Source of the DNA: Alopecurus myosuroides
Taxonomy: Eukaryota > Streptophyta > Magnoliopsida > Poales > Poaceae
DNA length: 64,000 nucleotides
Assembly (NCBI GenBank): GCA_028641055.1
Contig: CM054061.1
Span: forward strand, 53,734,081 to 53,798,080
Reading direction: 5' to 3'
In this document: positions 56,633 to 64,000 of the stretch, piece after piece
Layout of the letters: the number at the start of each line of letters is the position of its first letter
Numbering within the stretch: position 1 is the stretch's first letter
Made by a program: the position numbers and the translations under genes
Notes under the pieces: generated by a model
Told to the model about the DNA's origin: nothing
Database searches by the model: none
What the model saw: the letters and a program-made list of their open reading frames with translations, nothing else

Positions 56633-59600
56633 TCATATGCCTAGGCATCGAATTCCCAAACCTCTCATGTGCTTCTCATGCTTTGGCTGTGGTAGCACGT
56701 TTGTCAACGGATCTGCAATGTTTGCATCCGTGTGTACTTTGCATAACTTGATATCACCTTGTTCGACAAACTGGCGAATGAGGTGGTAACGCATGAGTAT
56801 ATGTTTGTTCTTCTGGTGTTGTCTAGGTTCCTTGGCTTGTGCGATAGCACCATTGTTGTCACAATATACATCCAATGGATTGGACGCGCCCTCAACCACA
56901 CCAAGATCCATCAGGAGGTTCCTGATCCAAACAACTTTCTTTGCAGCCTTCGAGGCAGCAATATACTTAGCTTCTGTCGTAGATGCAGACACGGTATCTT
57001 GCTTGGAACTCTTCCAGCTCACAGCCCCTCCGTTCATTACGAACACGTATCGAGATTGCGAACGAGAATCATCTGAGTCGGTGAGATAATTTGCATCCGT
57101 GTAACCCTTTACACTGAATTCCTTATCACCTCCATAAACTAGGGACATTTCCTTAGTTCTTCTCAAGAACTTAAGGATGTTTTTAACCGTTGCCCAGTGG
57201 GTTTCGCCAGGGTCAGCCTGGTATCCGCTCGTTACACTTAGAGCATAGGAAACATATGGCCTAGTACAAATCATGGCATACATGATGGATCCGATTGCCG
57301 AAGCATACGGGATCACACTCATCCGAGTTCGCTCATTAGTCGTCGAAGGACACCGAGTCTTGCTAAGTTTTACACCATGGGACATCGTTAAGAACCCCTT
57401 CTTAGACTCTTCCATTTTGAAATTTTTCAAAACTTTGTCCAGATATGTACTCTGACTCAATCCAATGAGCCGCCTTGATCTATCTCTATAGATCCTAATT
57501 CCCAGTATGTAAGTCGTCTCACCCAAATCTTTCATTGAGAAACTCCTTTCCAATGATTCTTTGGTTTCTTGCAACATCATGACATCATTTCCTACCAGTA
57601 ATATGTCGTCCACATATAAGATTAGAAAATTTACTTTGCTCCCACTAAACTTCTTGTATAAACAAGAATCATGATCGCTCTTGATGAAGCCAAACGATTT
57701 TACTACCTCATCAAAGTGAATGTTCCAACTCCGAGATGCTTGCTTCAACCCATAAATGGATTTCTGAAGTTTGCATACCTTGTCAGCATTAGCTGGATCA
57801 ACAAAACCTTCGGGTTGTATCATATACACGTCCTCAGTTATATTTCCATTAAGGAAAGCCGTCTTGACATTCATCTACCATATCTCATAGTCGAAATAGG
57901 CTGCTATGGCTAACATGATCCAAACTGACTTAAGCATCGCTACGGGCGAGAAGGTCTCGTCGTAGTCAGCTCCTTGAACCTGTCGGAACCCCTTCGCCGC
58001 AAGTCGTGCTTTATAGACGCAAATATTTCCATCCATATCAGTTTTCTTCTTAAAGACCCATTTGCACTCGACGGGTCTTGCACCGTCAGGCAGATCAACC
58101 AAATTCCAAACTTGATTTTCATCCATGGACTTTAACTCGGATCTCATGGCTCCAAGCCATGACTCGGAATCAGATCCCACCATCTCTTCCAAATAAGTTG
58201 CCGGCTCCTTACTGTCTAACAGTAAAACATCACGAGCATTTTGTAATCTGGCAGATCTCCGTGGTTCAGGTGCTGTCACCGGCGTAGGTACCACGACTGG
58301 CTCAGCCTCCAAGGCCCTCGCCGACTCGCCCCTAGCCGGTTCCTCTCGAATTTCTTCGAGTTGCACTGTGCTCCCACTGACTCCCCGACTGAGAAACTCT
58401 TTCTCAAGGAAGACACCGTTCCGAGCAACAAACACTTTCCCTCTTCTTGGTTGTAGAAGTAGTACCCCAAGGTTTCTCTCGGATACCCCACGAAAATACA
58501 CTTATCCGACTTGGGCGTGAGCTTGTCCGACTGAGTCGCTTGACAAATGCTTCATAACCCCAAATCTTAAGAAAAAACAAACTTGGCCTTTTGGCAGTCT
58601 ACATCTCATGTGGTGTCTTCTCTACTGACTTTGATGGTACTCTGTTTAGTGTGAACGCTGCAGTTTCTAGACAATAACCTCAAAATGATAAAGGTAGATC
58701 TGTCCGACTCATCATTGATCGTACCATGTCCAACAAGGTCCGATTTCTCCGTTCCGATACACCGTTGCTCTGCGGTGTACCCGGCGGAGTGAGTTGAGGA
58801 ACTATTCCACAACTCTTTAGATGGTCATCAAACTCATGGCTCATGTACTCGCCTCCACGGTCCGACCGTAGAAACTTTATTTTCTTGCCGAGTTGATTTT
58901 GTACCCCACTCTGGAATTCCTTGAATTTCTCAAAATCTTCCGACTTGTGTTTCATTAAATAGATATATCCATACCTACTCAAATCATCAGTGAAGGTAAT
59001 GAAGTACTCATAACCACCTCTGGATGTCGTGATTATTGGACCATATACATCACTATGTATTAGTTCCAACAAGTCGGACGCCCTTTCACAACTCCTTGCA
59101 AAAGGTTTCTTGGTCATTTTGCCTAGTAGGCATGGTTCACATGTCTCGAATGACTCTAAGTCGAACGAAGTTAGAAGTCCATCATCATGGAGCTTCTTCA
59201 TGCGCTTCCAACTTATATGACCAAGCGAACAATGCCAAAAATAAGTCATATTTAGATCATTTGGTTTCAACCTTTTCACATTTATATTATAGACTGATTC
59301 ACTATCAAGATTCAAAATAAATAACCCGTCCTGAACGGGTGCAAAGCCATGAAACGTATCTTTCAAATATAAAGAACAACCATTATTCTTAATATTCGAC
59401 TCATAACCTTGTTTCATCAAACATGACGCGGAAATAATATTTCGACTAAGCACTGGAACATAATAAAAATTATTCAGCTCCATTAAAAATCCTGAAGGTA
59501 AGTAAAGTTGCATCGTGCCGACTTCCAACGCATTGACTCTCGCCTTGTTGCCAACCCGAATATGAACCTCTCCTCTTGCCACGCTCCTAGTTCTTACTAG

Positions 59601-60560
59601 TCCCTGCAATGAGTTGCATATGTGAATAGCGGATCCGGTATCATATACCCAAGAACTATTAGGTGCATCAGCAAGATAAATGTCTATAACATTGCACACA
59701 AGCGTACCTGAGTTGGAAGTCACACCTCCACTCTTGGCTCTGTCAGCCAAATACTTGGTGCAGTTCCTCTTCCAGTGGCCATCCTGCTTGCAATAGAAGC
59801 AATTGGCTCTCGCTGTAGGAGATAGCTTAGTCTTTGAGGAAGCGCTCTGGACAGGGTCATGAGCGTTGTCTCCTGACTTATCCTTCTTCTTCTTGGTCCA
59901 AGAACTCTTCTTGAAATTAGCCTTATTCTGCACCATCAACACTTGACTGGCGCCTTTCTTGAGATCAGCCTCTACCATTTTGAGCATCCCATGTAATTCA
60001 TCCATACCATGCATATGGTAGTTCAAAATGAACGGACCATACGCACTAGGAAGAGAGTTCAGAATTATATCAGTAGCGAACTCTTCGTTAATTGGGAAGC
60101 CCAGCCTATCTAGAGACTGCACGTAACCAGTCATCTTGATTACATGCGGACTCAGTGAATCGCCATTTTTTAGCTTACATCCTAGCAAAGCTTGAGAGAC
60201 TTGATACCTCTCGGTCTTTGCCTGAGTCTGGAACATACTTTTGAGGCTTTCGATCATATCGTAGGCCTCAACATTCTTGAACTGCTGCTAAAAATCCGGT
60301 TCCATGTGTGCAAGCATAAGACAGCTAATTTCCGTAGACTCATCTCTAGTCTTACGGTAGACATTCATGACAGCGACAGTCGCATCATCATCAGGCTCAT
60401 CTGGAAGTGGAGTTTCTAGAACATGTTCTTTCTTGTCATGCTTGAGGACTATCCTCAGATTACGATACCAGTTGGTGAAATTAGTTCCATTAAGCTTATC
60501 TTTCTCTAGGATTGACCTCAACGCAAAAGTGGACAACTGAGAAAGGTTGCTAGGTGCCAT
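56633..60560 (-). pseudogene. Copia gag-pol polyprotein, multiply broken
   Basis: The minus strand gives, in order: gag from MAPSNLSQLSTFALRSILEK; a zinc knuckle CFYCKQDGHWKRNC (about 59803-59760); protease VYDTGSAIH (about 59648-59622); integrase with CEPCLLGK, HSDVYGP, SDRGGEY and ERRNRTLLDM; reverse transcriptase with LYVDDILL (about 57618-57600); and RNase H ending near 56633. This order (integrase before RT) defines Ty1/copia. Lesions seen are TAG 60290-60288, TGA 58682-58680 (Trp expected), TAG 58601-58599 (Trp expected), two frameshifts at about 58545 and 58440, and TAG 57877-57875 (Gln expected). Fragments between lesions are otherwise well conserved. Confidence 0.9.
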
Positions 60561-61867
60561 TGATCTACAACAGAAAATACGCAAAACACTTAAGACATGT
60601 ATTCATAAAAGAGCAGGCATATTAAACGATTTAATACTTATGCTCCCACTAGAACCAACACCCCTCCGATGGCTTCTAAGTGATTCAAGATCCTAAATAA
60701 GCAAGCCGACTAGTGAGATTTAGCATCACCGCTAGCCGTCAAGTGATCTAGGTAGGCAACACCTTGCCAATCGTATCCAATACGACTCTTGTTAGTCGGG
60801 TGGCATCACATGCCCCGGCTCCCAACCTACCTCGCCTCGAGCCCCACAACCGTTGTAATGGACTCGTCTAGCTTACCAAGTGCTTCCGCTGTAAGAGTCC
60901 GACTCAAAACCCCCCTAACCGGAAAGAATTGGTAGCACCTCAATTTTATGAGCCCAATATCAGGAATGTCCGACTTGTGATGGTGCAACACTGGCGGGGC
61001 GACCGACTAGACCTTCTTTGAGGGATTAAAATCTACCAACTATCTAAATAGAGGTAAAAAGAGACATAAAAATAACACAAATAAAGCAATTATAATGTGA
61101 AATGGTATGGCTCTCTTCATGGCGATCTCCATCTCCACAAAGCTTGTAAGTCGACTCGTGCCAACTCTTATCACGTGCCATCTTACTCCATGTAGCCGAC
61201 TTGTACATCGACTTGCATGTCATCCGGGTTCTCCAACAAGCTACACTAGCTAGTAAATGAAAAATTACATAGAGAATCCGACACACATGCCGTTATACAA
61301 TAAAATGACAGCACCTAGGCTCAAGCCGGCTGACAAAAAACATGATACGCATATCACGTATGGATTACACACATCACATGCACATAAGCCATACCATTCA
61401 CAACATCCTGCAAAAACAAGTTATGCATAGAAACGATATCTACCGGTGTTGCGAAACTCGTAACGACATCTAAGGCGCTACGACAGGGCGAAGCCGGCGG
61501 TCCCGCTTCGATCTCATCTGCATTCCGAACATGGATTTCTTCATCGGATAAAACAATTTTACCCAAATCTGATCAGTATTCCGATTCGACCAAACTCTTT
61601 GATCTTCGATCACCGCAATTGGATTTATGTGTCACGGTATACCCCGATGGCGGAAACCGACCAGTAGGGGTAAGTTGTTCCACGACCTTAGCAGTATGAT
61701 CACGGAAACTAGATCATCCATTAACCCCCGAGTACGATTGATCCAATCAATCTTGTACAAAACCGATCTATCTTATAGAACGACCACCAAAACAACAATT
61801 AGATCCAATCTAACGCTAACTACATATCACATATGTGCAGATCACGGGCCTAAAACCAGAAGCTACC
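60561..61867 (-). other. Copia untranslated leader, 1.3 kb
   Basis: A long leader lies between PBS and gag. It contains no frame above 80 codons and no recognised motif. A long structured leader is usual for Angela/BARE-type elements. Confidence 0.6.
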
Positions 61868-61879
61868 GCTCTGGTACCA
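61868..61879 (-). other. Copia primer binding site
   Basis: On the minus strand TGGTACCAGAGC, one base away from the standard initiator-tRNA-Met complement, lies next to the LTR edge at 61881. Confidence 0.85.
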
Positions 61880-61880
61880 C

Positions 61881-63186
61881 TGTTGGAACGCGTAGATATA
61901 AACAAAACTTTTTCTACGCGGTACTTCCAAGATCTAGCCGAGGTAGAAGGCCACAAGGATTACCACTAGACGCGCAGGTGCGGATTATCGATGAAGCACG
62001 ACGATGTAGTGTAGTCCCACAATCCGATCCAGCCGATCCAATCCCGCGATCGTCGAAGTGTTGAACGTACAGCACCTCTGCCGGTATCCACACGTACGAG
62101 GAGGAGCTCCGACGGTGGACATTCTAGGTCCGGTGCGGCGGCTAGACTGAGTGGGGCTAGGGTTCCCAACGCATGAGAGTGGAATAACGTGCCCCCTGGG
62201 CAACCCGCGCCCCTCTTTATATAGCAAGTGGGAGTGGGCCTCACAACGCTTGTGGCCCATTCCCTCTGTGAGTCCAACTGACTAATCCAGTCCATTTCCG
62301 GTTCAGGTCTAACCCGACCAATATATTTGCTCCCGCTCTTAAGTGTGCGACCCTGCAGGCTCATGGCGACTTGGACACGATTGGAGTCCGACTCCCAATC
62401 GATCAATCGGTAGCGGCTCCTAGAAGAACGTGCCGACTCCCAAGTGCCATAGAGTCATGATGACATACCTTTCAATGTGACTTTCATCTGAGTCCCTTTT
62501 GCCTCACGATATACCTTGTCGAACTATACGCGAATTATCGTCATCCCTTAAATAGCTCAACTCTCTTCTCGGTCCGTGATATATGATTCATCTGACTAAC
62601 TCTTAGTCAACAGACTCAGTTAACACTTAACCGAGTCGTGCATGGCCATGCTTCCGGAATCATATCACTCGAGAGGGCCCAGAGAATATCTCTCCAGTCG
62701 AAGGGGCAAAATCCCATCTTGATTATCCACATCACGCAACTTGCTTCTCATTCGACCCGAACTCTGGCTTTATAACTGCCTTGTCACGGAACAACGTTTA
62801 ACAGAACCTAAGTCGGTGATTCACAACTCGGATTGTGCGACAACCTCAGGTCTAAGGATTATATTGATTGAGACATGCAAATGACGACTTGCTCGTTGCA
62901 TCTCAATATGGGTCAGTCCGACCTGCTAAACTCTTTAGCCGAGTCTGTGAACGTTGAAATGGTATCGCCATGCCCATGACAAGTGGAACCAAGTCATCAG
63001 CCAACACTCACATTAGTCTAGCGTGTGTGTCCAGCACAACCTTAATGACCAAGGACAATTTAGCATGAACACCATGAATACATAGTTCCCAATCGAATCA
63101 CATATTCAATGACATATATCAGATGTTCAAAACAAGGATGACTTTATGAATACATTGGGAATTGCATCATACATGATTGCCTCTAG
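61881..63186 (-). repeat. Copia 5' LTR, outer end missing
   Basis: Starts TGTTGGAACGCG and follows the 3' LTR to GATTGCCTCTAG, where the partner continues GGCATATTCCCAACA. The next bases (AGCTCCCCC) belong to the Athila-like LTR. Confidence 0.85.
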
Positions 63187-64000
63187 AGCTCCCCCTAGCC
63201 GCGCCAACAGGTGGTGTGGCCACCCTGGCCCACCCCTGGTGGATATTTTTGGCGTACTTGGCCCCGAGGGAACCCTAAGCCTCATATGATCGTCGAAGAA
63301 TTATTCCGCCGCCGCCTCGGGGCGGAAAACACCCGAGAGAGCAAAGCTCTCTAGCAGGGAGAAATCTGCTCGGGAAATTCCTCTCCGAAGAGGGGAAATC
63401 ACCGCCGTCATCACCGTCAGCACTCCGGGCATCATCAAGATCGTCATCATCATCACCATCATCATCATCATCACCATCACCCTCATCATCCACCGTCATC
63501 CCTCTGTAACAATTAGGGGCCTCTATCGTTGTTTTACATTAGATCTCTCTCCCGGTGTGGATTACTTGTTAGTAGTTGATGCTTGTGAGATTTATCGGTG
63601 TTTGCACTTTATGACAAGATTGTTATCATCCGTTATATCACCTCTGATTATGATCCATATGATGTCTTGTGAGTAGTTCGTGTTGTTCTTGAGGACATGG
63701 GAGAAGTCAAGTTGTTAGTAGTGAAGTAATGTTGAATAATATTTAATGTTTGATATTTAAGTTGTGGTGTTATTCTCCTAGTGGTGTCATGTGAACGTAG
63801 ACTACATGATACTTCACCATTTATGGGCCTAGGGGAATGCATCGTGTATTTGGCTACTAATTGTGGGGTTTCCGGAGTGATAGAAACCTAAACCCCCGTT
63901 AGGAAACCATTACAGGAGGGAGCGTAGGATCCCGGAGTTTAAAGTTGTGGTTAGATTTATTTCTTAATTACTTTCTTGTAGTTGCGGATGATTACAAGGG
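63187..64000 (+). repeat. Athila-like LTR, right part
   Basis: C-rich sequence typical of the centre of Athila-type LTRs (AGCTCCCCCTAGCCGCGCC) leads into a leader-like region and continues past the window. Short minus-strand frames over the repeat at 63.4 kb are low-complexity. Confidence 0.55.
63437..63495 (+). repeat. ATC/ATCACC microsatellite
   Basis: An irregular run of CATCAT and CACCAT trinucleotides about 60 bases long lies within the LTR. It produces Asp-rich or Met-rich frames on the other strand that are not genes. Confidence 0.85.

Larger units (their letters stand above)
55247..63186 (-). mobile_element. Ty1/copia element, nearly complete
   Basis: On the minus strand the order is 5' LTR (63186-61881), PBS (61879-61868), leader (61867-60561), gag-pol (60560-56633), PPT (56610-56598) and 3' LTR (56597-55247). 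The LTRs are near-identical over about 1.3 kb. In its own sense the intact LTR starts TGTTGGGAATATGCC, close to Angela-type copia LTRs. The right end lacks the last 11 bases of the LTR (GCATATTCCCAACA is absent after CTCTAG) and its target duplication, so a small deletion removed that edge. The coding region has many lesions. Confidence 0.9.

Noticed and set aside
58078..59320. Plus-strand frames opposite copia pol
   Set aside because: They are shadows of the minus-strand polyprotein, which has unambiguous protease, integrase and RT motifs.
63275..63499. Asp-rich or Met-rich 60-75 codon proteins
   Set aside because: They are direct translations of an ATC-type microsatellite inside an LTR.

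Overview
This window is intergenic DNA from a large grass genome, most likely a Triticeae-type cereal. The basis is nested LTR retrotransposons separated by target-site duplications, Stowaway MITEs with TA flanks, a WIS/Angela-like LTR piece, an LTR opening TGATACGTCC, and a cereal-type potato-inhibitor-I gene. Species and exact repeat families cannot be fixed by eye. Local names (RLG-A, RLG-B and so on) are mine. No bacterial-type features, CRISPR arrays or rRNA were seen.

Left half (1-41.8 kb). After a dead PIF/Harbinger transposase fragment (about 0.7-1.0 kb), an unclassified repeat and a CACTA end, one minus-strand, non-coding, LARD-like LTR element (RLG-A, 3103-40811) occupies nearly 38 kb because others inserted into it. 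Its left LTR is truncated (3103-5473). Its 2.7 kb interior holds a Mutator-like MITE (6587-7503). Its right LTR (about 6 kb once insertions are removed) is split by a Helitron (10449-15032) and by RLG-B, a chromodomain-bearing Ty3/gypsy element. RLG-A itself sits in a LINE (40812-41757).

The RLG-B locus is rearranged. It reads: solo LTR (16996-21456, TSD GATGT); 1.09 kb of right flank; a junction with filler DNA (22543-22564); a 5'-truncated copy with internal region and 3' LTR (to 38991); then the same right flank again. Inside the truncated 5' LTR lies an inverted solo LTR of a related subfamily (23369-27777, TSD TTAGC). RLG-B carries an extra ORF ahead of gag (29085-29900) and a gag-pol frame (30110-34501) broken only by three stop codons. 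Its LTRs hold a tRNA-like block with A- and B-box-like motifs and two conserved hairpins.

Gene island (42-48.4 kb). One intact gene encodes a potato-inhibitor-I family serine protease inhibitor (42866-43069), with TATA box, probable 5'UTR intron and poly(A) signal. A convergent F-box gene (45047-43879) is a pseudogene with a frameshift and two stops. MITEs, an hAT-like element and a 5'-truncated LINE surround them.

Right part (48.4-64 kb). A minus-strand Athila-like remnant is interrupted by a 3.57 kb solo LTR (50498-54063, TSD CCTAG). Next come a WIS/Angela-like LTR piece and the start of a plus-strand Athila-like LTR (54949 to beyond the window), itself interrupted by a nearly complete minus-strand Ty1/copia element (55247-63186) with a multiply broken gag-pol.
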